A stretch of 64,000 nucleotides of DNA from Lineus longissimus (taxonomy: Eukaryota; Nemertea; Pilidiophora; Heteronemertea; Lineidae): contig NC_088325.1 in NCBI RefSeq assembly GCF_910592395.1, forward strand, positions 4,495,501 through 4,559,500, written 5' to 3'. A model generated the notes under the pieces. It saw only the letters and a program-made list of their open reading frames with translations. It was not told the DNA's origin and made no database searches. Below, piece after piece: positions 9,667 through 17,409 of the stretch. A program made the position numbers and the translations under genes. Numbering within the stretch: the stretch's first letter is position 1; each line of letters begins with the position of its first letter.

Positions 9667-11014
9667 TTATTTTATTAGAAATTTTATGTGCTTTTTGTTT
9701 AATACTTCCAACATTGTTTGTTATGATTTGAATAATAACTAAAATAGTGACTGCGACCATAATAATCAGATGCTCAGCTAAATATCCTATAACAGAACTT
9801 GCAGCCTTAAAAATGGTTGAAACAATGGAGCCTAAAATTCCAGGCAAAGCTACTAAAGCTTTTTTACCTAAAGAAAGTAACCAATTTTTAAATTTGATCA
9901 AACCATCATGAATTTTACCAGGAATTCCTGGCTTACTCGGACCATCAGGTTTGCTAGGTTTATCAGGTCCAACTGACTTACTAGGTTTGACTAAAGAACC
10001 AAAGCTTGCACCAATTGCAGAAATCGCCATCAGCACAGCAGTCACAAAGGTAGCAAGTTTAAAACCTTTGAGCTTGAATAATGCTTCAAGTCTTTCTCTT
10101 AATGATTTAGTAACATCATTTGCAGCTTTGCTATAGCCTTCAGCTATTTTTTCAAAATAAGGTCTTGACCTTTCTTTGAGTGAATGTAATTCATCAGCTT
10201 CTGCTTCATCAATTTCTTTTAAATTTGCTTCTTCTCGTTCAATCAAAGGTTCCATTTCAATTTCATCTTTGTTCACTCTAATATACTGAATTTTTTTCTT
10301 AATACGTTCTTTTAATAATCTATATTTTTCTCTAATATATTTATATATATCTTTAAATTTTTGAATAAATGTTTTTTCTTCTTTGGTTTTTGCTTCAAAA
10401 GCACCAGTCATCACTTCTTCAGACAAATTTTCAATATCTTCAGGTGCAACCTGTACAACATTTGATTCACCAGTATCAATATTTGTTTCTTGTTCACCTA
10501 AGCCTAAATCACCAGCTGGATCCAGGTCATCAGCTGCTTGATTCAATCTTTCTTGAAAACTTCCTGACTTAGGAACACCAGCAGGTAGTTTAGGAGTGCC
10601 TTCTGATATAGGTTTAAAATTTTTAAGAAATGCAGACTTTCCTGACCCTTTCACAGAACTCTCTTTATAAGGTTCACCATTATCTTGTGTTAATTTGATT
10701 GGGTCTTTGCCTGTTAGTCTGTAAAATATTTGATCATTTGGTTTTACCTCCATTTTGACATATAGCTCATTTCTATCTACTTTCAAAATTAATGCATTTT
10801 TTCTCGTATATTTATCCAAAAAAGCATCTTTTTTATCAATAATTTGCTCTGCTGTAAGTAAAGATACATTCATAGCTCTTGGTGGTGGTGATAATCCTTC
10901 AGATATTTCAGATCGTAGTGCTTCATTATTTGCAAGTTGTTGATCATAATTTTCATTCATGTCATCTGTAGCATCTTCATAGGCTGGATTTTCAATTTCC
11001 ATGACATTCTCCAT
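9656..11014 (-). CDS. Large multi-domain membrane protein of the structural cluster
   Basis: A 452-residue protein. An acidic N-terminus includes PPPRAMNVSLLTAEQII, and a folded region lies around 50-110 (ALILKVDRNELYVKMEV). A low-complexity linker follows, then a highly charged helical region (about 205-300). There is a hydrophobic segment near 315-340, a Pro/Lys/Ser-rich repeat (KPSKPDGPSKPG), and a long hydrophobic C-terminus with one or two likely transmembrane helices (LIIMVAVTILVIIQII). The size and layout match an unassigned protein of Polinton structural clusters. A virion-associated role is inferred from position. Intact, with start box TAAAATAAATG. Confidence 0.7.
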   Translation of the reverse strand: MENVMEIENPAYEDATDDMNENYDQQLANNEALRSEISEGLSPPPRAMNVSLLTAEQIIDKKDAFLDKYTRKNALILKVDRNELYVKMEVKPNDQIFYRLTGKDPIKLTQDNGEPYKESSVKGSGKSAFLKNFKPISEGTPKLPAGVPKSGSFQERLNQAADDLDPAGDLGLGEQETNIDTGESNVVQVAPEDIENLSEEVMTGAFEAKTKEEKTFIQKFKDIYKYIREKYRLLKERIKKKIQYIRVNKDEIEMEPLIEREEANLKEIDEAEADELHSLKERSRPYFEKIAEGYSKAANDVTKSLRERLEALFKLKGFKLATFVTAVLMAISAIGASFGSLVKPSKSVGPDKPSKPDGPSKPGIPGKIHDGLIKFKNWLLSLGKKALVALPGILGSIVSTIFKAASSVIGYLAEHLIIMVAVTILVIIQIITNNVGSIKQKAHKISNKINAR

Positions 11015-11019
11015 TTATT

Positions 11020-11415
11020 TTATAAAAATTTTGATAGTGCAGCTGATCCAATAACACTTGCTGCAATATAGGCTTGTTCATAACTTTTCTGAGAAGAACT
11101 AGGTTTATAATAGTGAGTTAAATTTGGCTTAGGATTGAGTTGATCATACTGTCGAATAGAATCTTTCATGTCTAAAATGTCTGATTTTGCTTGAAGTTGT
11201 TTCTGATGTTGGGAAGCTAGGAAATCAAGATGTTTGATTCTATTCTGTGACCACGTTGCTGACTGTTTTTGTAATTTTTCGCTCGCTAAATCGTGTCTTT
11301 TACGCTCTTCTGCAGCATTCTGCGCATCAAATGCGTGGAACATAGCATTACCTCCAACGAAAGCGGTGGCATTAGCTACTGCTCCAAAAATTGTCGTTAA
11401 AATCATTCCAGCCAT
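11020..11415 (-). CDS. Small conserved Polinton protein, hydrophobic ends and charged helix
   Basis: A 131-residue protein. The N-terminal 28 residues are hydrophobic and glycine-rich. Residues about 33-90 form a long charged helix (AAEERKRHDLASEKLQKQS and on). The C-terminal 18 residues are again hydrophobic. The pattern resembles small proteins near the capsid genes of invertebrate Polintons, but no function is known to me. Only 5 bp separate its stop from the next start. Start box TAAAATAAATG. Confidence 0.7.
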   Translation of the reverse strand: MAGMILTTIFGAVANATAFVGGNAMFHAFDAQNAAEERKRHDLASEKLQKQSATWSQNRIKHLDFLASQHQKQLQAKSDILDMKDSIRQYDQLNPKPNLTHYYKPSSSQKSYEQAYIAASVIGSAALSKFL

Positions 11416-11442
11416 TTATTTTATAAAAATTTTCTTGAAAGA

Positions 11443-11463
11443 GGGTTAGCAAATTGCTAACCC
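11443..11463. terminator. Hairpin between genes, possible terminator
   Basis: Arms GGGTTAGCAA and TTGCTAACCC form a near-perfect palindrome between the stop of the 11477 gene and the start of the 11415 gene. The same 21 bases recur at 17370-17390, also between genes. Recurrence between genes argues for a transcription-ending or regulatory role. Confidence 0.5.
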
Positions 11464-11476
11464 TGAGTAGCCCTTT

Positions 11477-11713
11477 TTAATTAGTGATATTATGAGGCAA
11501 ACCATGTTTTTCTAAGTAGCCTTTTGTAATAATAGCAAGTGACACTGCACCAGTTAGCTTCAATGCTTCCATCAAGTCAGGTTTACTAGGATCGCCAATA
11601 TTTGACTTTAATAGCTTTTTAGCAGCCATTCCATAGCCAACAACAAGTGCTGCTAAAACTGCAGAATGGTAAATTGTGTTTCCAATATTTTTCGTGTCGA
11701 TCATTGTGCTCAT
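11477..11713 (-). CDS. Small membrane protein
   Basis: A 78-residue protein with two likely transmembrane stretches, about 14-33 (YHSAVLAALVVGYGMAAKK) and about 50-64 (LKLTGAVSLAIITKG). It starts at ATAAATAAATGAG, an exact version of the element's start box. It lies within the string of short minus-strand genes between ATPase and penton. The function is unknown; a virion membrane or scaffold role is possible. Confidence 0.7.
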   Translation of the reverse strand: MSTMIDTKNIGNTIYHSAVLAALVVGYGMAAKKLLKSNIGDPSKPDLMEALKLTGAVSLAIITKGYLEKHGLPHNITN

Positions 11714-11787
11714 TTATTTATAGGAAAAATTGTTTTAAAAATTTATAATTGATAATTTAGCGAGTATGCTTACGCTCGTAGAAAGTA

Positions 11788-12096
11788 TCATAAGATCAGA
11801 TTTTCAGATTTTTGTTTAGCTTTTTTATTTAATTTTTCAATACTCGCTACGCTCGCAGAAGTAGGTGATGAATTTTTGGAATAGAACCAAACAAAACCTG
11901 CTAAAGTTATTCCACTTATCAATATTAAAGGATACTCGTAGAAGTAGTTTGTAGCTTGTGTGACTTCTTGTTGAACAGGCTTCTTCTTTCCTTTATTCAA
12001 CTGACCTAATTTTTTACCCCATTCAACTCTTTTAGGATTCTTTGGCTTTTCTGTTGTTGTAATTTCAGTTGTTGTGTTATCTTTTTCTCCGTCCAT
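11788..12096 (-). CDS. Small single-pass membrane protein
   Basis: A 102-residue protein. A Thr/Glu-rich N-terminus leads to a conserved-looking basic block, NPKRVEWGKKLGQLNKGKKK. One transmembrane helix follows (about 55-72, YPLILISGITLAGFVWFY), then a Ser/Ala-rich patch encoded by a copy of the CGCT repeat (11841-11863). The start box is displaced: AAAATAAACAGGTATG puts it about 6 bp upstream of the ATG. Function unknown. Confidence 0.7.
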   Translation of the reverse strand: MDGEKDNTTTEITTTEKPKNPKRVEWGKKLGQLNKGKKKPVQQEVTQATNYFYEYPLILISGITLAGFVWFYSKNSSPTSASVASIEKLNKKAKQKSENLIL

Positions 12097-12118
12097 ACCT
12101 GTTTATTTTATGAAAAAT

Positions 12119-12256
12119 ATTAACGACTATTAATAGTTATTATTAACGACTATTAATAGTTATTATTAACGACTATTAACGACTATTAACGACTATTAAT
12201 AGTTATTATTAACGACTATTAATAGTTATTATTAACGACTATTAATAGTTATTATT
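12119..12256. repeat. Tandem array with a 12-bp palindrome
   Basis: The 138-bp array is built from TTAACGACTATTAATAGTTA-type units of about 23 bp, some shortened to 10-bp TTAACGACTA units. Each full unit contains the perfect palindrome ACTATTAATAGT. It lies just upstream of the 12096 gene and directly after the stop of the 12703 gene. It could be a protein-binding cluster, a promoter module or a slippage product. Confidence 0.85.
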
Positions 12257-12259
12257 GTC

Positions 12260-12703
12260 TTACTCGCTCTCACATGTGTCTTCCACTGCTAATTCTGATT
12301 TTTCACTCTCGCTCGTCATTGCAGTTTCAGCCGTATTGACTACAATTGTACCTGCAGCTAAAAGTGTTGGGTTCATATATTGACCCAGTTGTTTTTTTAT
12401 TTCCTGGTTTACTATGATATTGTCATTTAATTTTTCATGTAATTTTTTTTGATCCAAATTTGGAAATACAATTTTTACTGCTTGAGTATATCCAAATAGT
12501 AAATTAGATACTAAATCATCAGCAATCTGAGTATTATATTTGATTTTATATTCATTATGTAATTTTTCAATATTTTTTTGTGAAGCTTTTTTAATCGTAG
12601 CCTCAGATGATTTTATTCCTAGTTTATTTAGTAATCCTGATTGATAGTGTGAAAGTAATTCACTTCGCAGGACGTCCACAGAATCAACATCATTGTCATT
12701 CAT
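12260..12703 (-). CDS. Conserved-position protein of unknown function
   Basis: A 147-residue acidic protein, mostly helical, with no signal or clear membrane span. A central segment (LVSNLLFGYTQAVKIVFPNL) is amphipathic, and the tail is Ser/Glu-rich (SESEKSELAVEDTCESE). It follows the packaging ATPase, where Polintons and related viruses carry small virion proteins. Start box TAATAAATAAATG. I do not recognise the family. Confidence 0.65.
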   Translation of the reverse strand: MNDNDVDSVDVLRSELLSHYQSGLLNKLGIKSSEATIKKASQKNIEKLHNEYKIKYNTQIADDLVSNLLFGYTQAVKIVFPNLDQKKLHEKLNDNIIVNQEIKKQLGQYMNPTLLAAGTIVVNTAETAMTSESEKSELAVEDTCESE

Positions 12704-12739
12704 TTATTTATTACAAATTTTTTACTTAATATGCTAAGC

Positions 12740-13378
12740 TTACGCTCGTAGAAAGTAATCAAAAGGCATCTTTCTGCGCAGTATAAGCTTCTTTCCTGCA
12801 TCAATCTGCGTCAGAACTGTGTCTTTTTCGCTTTGTGGAATACATCAATTTTCTTTGAAAATTTGATCCATAGATAATTGATCATTCATTGTATGAATCA
12901 CCATGTGTTTACAATTTTCTCTAAAATCTTTTACAACTGCATTATATTTTTGGGTCAAAAGCCAAACAGAAATTCCATGATGTCTTCCTGAGAAAGCTAG
13001 TTCAGTCAATTTTGTACATTTATTCTTTGATTCCCACAAATTAGCACAATCATCAATGATAAATAATGTTTGGTGAACTTGACTTTTTAAATTTTCAATC
13101 GCATCTTCTAAGCATATATTTAAATCTGTAAGTACTAACTTAGATGGGTAAACAATTACACCCTTGTCTTGTGTAATCCATGCTCTATCTTGGTAAGTTT
13201 TATTCATGTCAATGGTTGGACAAAATATCACAATGTCATCAATTTTTTTACGAAATTCTTTTTCAAGTAAATCCAGTATAAAATATGTCTTGCCACAATC
13301 AGTCATTCCGACAATTAACATATTGAAAGGTGCATCACAATAAAATTCACTCTCGCTTCGCTCGTGAGCGTTGTTCAT
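12740..13378 (-). pseudogene. Packaging ATPase (FtsK/HerA, A32-like), interrupted near the C-terminus
   Basis: This ATPase would drive DNA into the capsid. Walker A is GMTDCGKT (residues 24-31), Walker B is TLFIIDD (acidic residues 109-110), and GRHHGISVWLLTQ (about 131-143) is the sensor region typical of the A32/Polinton family. An in-frame TGA at 12845-12847 ends the open frame after 177 residues. The same frame then stays open for 34 more codons, with family-like basic/hydrophobic character, to a TAA at 12740-12742. I therefore read this as a nonsense mutation that removes the C-terminal strand region. The core motifs are upstream and intact, so partial function cannot be excluded. Confidence 0.85.
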
Positions 13379-13397
13379 GTCTTGTTTATTTTAACAA

Positions 13398-14590
13398 CTA
13401 GTGTATAATGCCCTTTACTCGTTTATTCTCAAGTCCTACTAGTCCATCTGCTACAATATAGACAAGCATGTCATATTCTGTTTCAGTATTTCTGGTAAGT
13501 TCAAGTTGTAAACCATGTTTAATATTAGACATGGCAGTTCCAGATCCATGTAATTCATTGTCCTCTGTACTTCTCAGATCAATCCACAAAATTTTTCGAC
13601 ATCCATCATGCAGTCTTCAGTTTGCTTAAGATCTTCTGACATATAAAGTCGTTTTACTTCATCAAATTGATTATAGGCTTTCAATCCTGACTTGAATATA
13701 CAGTGAGAAATTCCTTCTGAAGTAATGGTCACATTAGTGATGTCTGGATTTTGAAAACTTGTATTTTCGGTATCATACTCAGCGTAATTTTTCTGGAAAA
13801 ATATCAGAATACCCTTTGTAGAAGCACGATTGACATCTACATTGATATTCATTCGTTTATTCTTTCCAATTGAATCTGTTCTTAAAAGATGCACGTCTTC
13901 ATATCGAAATCTAGTATCAGCATAAATTGCTTCGATTGACTCACTAAGTTCTGTGGAATATACTGTTTTATACTCAAGTTGAATATCTTTCACAGCATAT
14001 GTTTTTGACGTTGCAGTTCCTGTCACAACATATTTTGCATCATTGAATTTGATATTATATTCAATGGATTCTAAAATAGCTGATGGGTAAAAAGGTAGAT
14101 GATCATCAAATATTTCTGACTCAATAGGAATACAATATCTGTCACCAAATGCTGTTTTAATAGCATCTTTTCGTTGCTCCTTGTCAATACCTTGCTGAAC
14201 ACGATTTTTCCTTTGTTTTTCTGTCAACCAAAAGTCCTTGAACGTATTATAAATATAGGCTTTGTCCACTTCACTCATTGTTTTTCCACCCAATTTTGTG
14301 GTAATTCTTTCTACAATATTTCGACCTACATTAGCCACAAATCCAGCTGCTGCAGCATTGGCTGCATTACTTGCTTTTGATGAGGTAGACAACCTAAATG
14401 TAAGTTTCAAACTTTTGGGAACAATCACTTGTCCTTTTTCAAGCTGAGGAATTTTCACATAAAGTGTTTATCCAGGATTCACAGAATTAGGATTGTGAGT
14501 GATTACTTCATAATTTCTTTTAGCTTTTAGCCCATTGGCTATTTTGTTTGATCTATAAGGGTCAAGATATTTACCAAATGATGTGTCCAT
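13398..14590 (-). pseudogene. Major capsid protein (double jelly roll), broken
   Basis: This is the main shell protein. The true start is at 14588-14590 with an exact ATAAATAAATG box. An in-frame TAA at 14468-14470 (codon 41) interrupts it, after which the frame continues for 294 codons (to 13574). A one-base frameshift at the A/T run near 13588-13596 then moves the last 60 or so codons to another frame, ending at 13398. Family landmarks are LDPYRSNKIANG at the start, a VPKSLKLTF strand, DRYCIPIESEIFDDHLPFYP, and a DLRSTEDNELHGSG block in the shifted C-terminal part. The total length of about 395 codons is normal for Polintons. Two lesions make it non-functional as read. Confidence 0.85.
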
Positions 14591-14628
14591 TTATTTATAT
14601 TAAAATTTTTTTAAAAAAATTAAAATAA
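14591..14628. promoter_or_regulatory. Divergent AT-rich promoter with mirrored start boxes
   Basis: The 38 bp between the capsid gene (minus) and the 14629 gene (plus) read as an almost symmetrical A/T tract with TTAAAATTTTTTTAAAAAAA at its centre. ATAAATAAATG faces left and AAAATAAATG faces right. This is the only internal divergent promoter in the element and gives the clearest view of the start box. Confidence 0.6.
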
Positions 14629-14949
14629 ATGACGAATGTGTTTAGCGGATCAGACAATTCAAATCTCACTGTCAAAGTTAAAGTTTCATTAGAAAATGAA
14701 CTTGAAAAAATTAAAACTGAAATCAAGCAAGATAAACAAGATATTGAAAAATATAAGGCTGAAATTGAAGCTACAAAACATGATCTTGATGCCATCGTTG
14801 AATTGAAAGAAAAGATAAACAATCAATTTTCAAAATTACAACCTTGGCTAAATAGATTGGGCGGATACCTTCATAGAGAGCTAACAAATCACAGATTTCA
14901 GAATATACCTGATGTAATTAAACTGTCTCCATCATTTTGGATTGATTAA
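14629..14949 (+). CDS. Coiled-coil protein on the opposite strand
   Basis: A 106-residue protein. Residues about 20-68 form a strong charged coiled coil (Glu/Lys/Ile heptads such as ELEKIKTEIKQDKQDIEKYK). A compact C-terminal segment includes LQPWLNRLGGYLHREL. It is the only internal gene on the plus strand, divergent from the capsid gene and convergent with integrase. A hairpin at 14960-14985 separates the convergent ends. The opposite orientation suggests separate timing of expression. No family recognised. Confidence 0.7.
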   Translation: MTNVFSGSDNSNLTVKVKVSLENELEKIKTEIKQDKQDIEKYKAEIEATKHDLDAIVELKEKINNQFSKLQPWLNRLGGYLHRELTNHRFQNIPDVIKLSPSFWID

Positions 14950-14959
14950 GGTGTAAAAT

Positions 14960-14985
14960 CTTTATAAGGTGTTAACCCTATAAAG
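14960..14985. terminator. Hairpin between convergent genes
   Basis: Arms CTTTATAAGG and CCCTATAAAG (one mismatch) flank a TGTTAA loop between the stop of the plus-strand gene and the stop of integrase. The position suggests a bidirectional terminator. Confidence 0.45.
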
Positions 14986-14988
14986 GTC

Positions 14989-16029
14989 TTACTCTCGCTG
15001 GTGCTTTCCCCTCAACCGTGAGTCAATAATATTTTCTTTATCAAGTCCTTCTTTATGTTTTAAAATTTTTTCTACTTTCACTTCTTTATCTGCTTTCTCA
15101 ACCTCAGAAGAATCCAACTCAAAATCTTTTTTAATTTTTTGTAAGTCATCAAGTCTAACTCTTTCTGCGCTATTTAAGATAGCATGAACACCTTCAATAT
15201 TTTTGATAGTGTAAGTTCTATTGCTCCAAATCTGTTTGTAACCTTTGGTAAATATAGGTCTCTTCAATTTTTTTCTAACTAATTCTCCAATGTTAAACTT
15301 GTGTACAACGGGCATAGATTTTTCTGCATTTAATTCAACTAATTCAGTAGCATGAAGGTTAGCTTCATTTGGACTATAGTCTAAAATGCCAGAATGAGGT
15401 CTTTCATTGTATGCACTAATGTAATCTTGCAAATGATCAACCCATTTGACTGTATTTTTCTCTGTGAAATCTTTGAAGACCATTTCTTTAATAGTTCTAG
15501 ATAGTCTATCAATTAAGCCTAATGCATGATGATCACCAATATCCACTGTACCATGTCTAATGTTTAACTCTTTGAATAAATCTTGTATTGGTTTGTTTGA
15601 AAATTCATTACCTGAATCTGTAATAATAAGTGTAATACTTCCAGTATCATTATAAATTTTTTCAAAGCCATTTTTCACTTCAAACTTAGTTTTATTTTTT
15701 AATGCTTCAGCATAAGCTTTTCTAGTGAAAGTATCAATAGCAAGTAAAATCCATTTGTAACCTTTATTTTGCCTTGAGTAATTACTCATGTCCAAAAGAT
15801 CCATGAACCAAAGAGCATTTTCACGATAAGCAATAATGTGACCTTGGAATTTATTAAACTGCTTTTTGTGAAGCTGATAGCTTTTCTGAGATTTTACAAA
15901 TTGATCAATGTCATCAAATTTTATACTAGGATCCTTCTTTTTCATGATTTTATAAAATTTTAAAGCAGAAGGATATTTGTACCTTGCATATGCTTCTTGC
16001 ACACTCGCTTCGCTCGTGGGCGCACTCAT
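14989..16029 (-). CDS. Retroviral-type integrase (rve) of the Polinton
   Basis: A 346-residue intact integrase that would insert the element and create the 6-bp target duplication. The catalytic core lies at about 70-225. Acidic residues are Asp77 (ALWFMD), Asp138 (IITDSGNEF) and Asp174 (HHALGLIDR). Spacing between the last two is exactly 35 residues, as in retroviral integrases, but the third residue is Asp rather than the usual Glu. The C-terminal part (KFNIGELVRKKL... IWSNRTYTIKNI) looks like the SH3/chromo-like tail region. Start box AAAATAAATATG, 7 bp after the upstream stop. The N-terminal patch PTSEAS is encoded by a CGCT repeat. Confidence 0.93.
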   Translation of the reverse strand: MSAPTSEASVQEAYARYKYPSALKFYKIMKKKDPSIKFDDIDQFVKSQKSYQLHKKQFNKFQGHIIAYRENALWFMDLLDMSNYSRQNKGYKWILLAIDTFTRKAYAEALKNKTKFEVKNGFEKIYNDTGSITLIITDSGNEFSNKPIQDLFKELNIRHGTVDIGDHHALGLIDRLSRTIKEMVFKDFTEKNTVKWVDHLQDYISAYNERPHSGILDYSPNEANLHATELVELNAEKSMPVVHKFNIGELVRKKLKRPIFTKGYKQIWSNRTYTIKNIEGVHAILNSAERVRLDDLQKIKKDFELDSSEVEKADKEVKVEKILKHKEGLDKENIIDSRLRGKHQRE

Positions 16030-16036
16030 ATTTATT

Positions 16037-17299
16037 TTAGAGAATATTTTGAACTAAAAGACCTACAACAATTAATCCCATTGTAAAAGGTAAATGTGAT
16101 TCTGACTCTCGCTGACGCTCACGTCGCTTGTCTAAGAGTTTACTCGCTATTTCAGGTTTCTCTAAAATACTCGCTACGCTCGTAGAAGTAGGTTCTAAAG
16201 GTGATGCAGTCCTTTTTTTTCTGACATTGATATGTGAATTGATGCCAAAAGTTGTATTTTCTGTAGCGGTTAACAGAGAGTTATTATACCCTTCAATTAT
16301 ACCAATATGTAATCGCATATGACTTGGAACAAGTTGTAATCCTAATCCAACAGCAAAATCTAATCGTGAACCTGCTTTTTCTAAAGCGTATGCAAGCGCT
16401 TGTTTTGAGTGAATTAATACACTCGCCGACTGAAATGTTTTGATGGAATCAACTAATGTTTGACCTTGAATCGCATCTTCCACTAAAATTCTAAATTGCT
16501 TTTGCGTGTCCAATGAACCAAGAATATCCTGTCGAATCATGGTTTGTGAACCTAGAATACAATAAACATAAGTTCGAATCGATTCATTGATTCTACTCAT
16601 GCCCGCTTTAGTCAATCCTTGACTGTCTAAAGTGATAAAATTTGTCCAATCGTCTGAGTAAATGAACGATAATTTATCAATATAAAGTCTATGATGGTCT
16701 GCATAGACATATCCTTTTTTATCTGCATTAAATGGAAACTTACTAGGATCATTCAAATAATAGTTACCATTGTCCATGACAATGTCTAGCGCTTGTATTT
16801 TCCCTTTGTGAAAATAGTTGAAGTCAACGGAGCCAAATTCAAGTTTCAAATTTTCATAGGCTTGTTTATTGTAAGGATTTTTTGATTGATTAAAATCAGG
16901 ATTTCCTGGTCAAGGAATTTTTAGCTGGTGTAATATCTTTCTGATGGTAAAGTACACATGAAATCTAAAAATACTTTGTACTAAAGGATCAGCATGATTA
17001 ATATGATTATGCCAGCTTACACCTGAACCTGATGTTGCGCAGTATAGTGCAAATTTAAATTGGTTTTCCCAGTTATTCATGCTTGCATTTTTAATATAAT
17101 CTTGTACTTGTGCGTAAGTTGAAAATTTTCGTGGATTCACCTTATTAGGGAAAATATCAATTGTATTGAAATAAAAACTTTCATTTGGTGTTACATGAAT
17201 TTTTTGATGAATGAAAGGATCCTTGGTCAAAGAGTTATTCTTGTAAGTGACAGGATAGTTTACATCAGCATTATATTTTAAATAGTTTGGAAAGTCCAT
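16037..17299 (-). pseudogene. Conserved Polinton protein with C-terminal membrane anchor, interrupted
   Basis: Two collinear frames belong to one gene. The first 129 codons (from MDFPNYLKYNADVNYPV) end at an in-frame TGA at 16910-16912. The same frame continues without other stops to 16037, for about 420 codons in all. Landmarks are a basic N-terminal domain, LTKAGMSRINESIRTYVYCI near the middle, a GINSHINVRKKR segment, and a final hydrophobic helix (LPFTMGLIVVGLLVQNIL). It resembles an unassigned protein between polymerase and integrase in other invertebrate Polintons. The function is unknown; structural or membrane-associated is a guess. The downstream part has no good start box, which supports one original gene. 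Confidence 0.75.
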
Positions 17300-17409
17300 T
17301 TATTTTTATTTATTTTTATTTTATTTTTTAAAGTGGGTTACCAATTTGGTAGCCCTGTTGCCAAATCAAGGGTTAGCAAATTGCTAACCCTGTTGCCAAA
17401 TCAACACTC
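17300..17409. terminator. Cluster of hairpins between genes
   Basis: The first hairpin, 17335-17355, has arms GGGTTACCAA and TTGGTAGCCC. The second, 17370-17390, is identical to the hairpin at 11443-11463. A direct repeat, TTGCCAAATCAA, flanks the second. The cluster separates the end of the polymerase-primase gene from the start of the next gene and fits a terminator plus promoter region; its AT-rich start box is at 17300-17325. Confidence 0.5.

Noticed and set aside
13585-13600. Programmed ribosomal frameshift in the major capsid gene
   Set aside because: The site is a short A/T run without a proper X-XXY-YYZ heptamer, and the gene has another stop at codon 41. A mutation or a sequence error is simpler.
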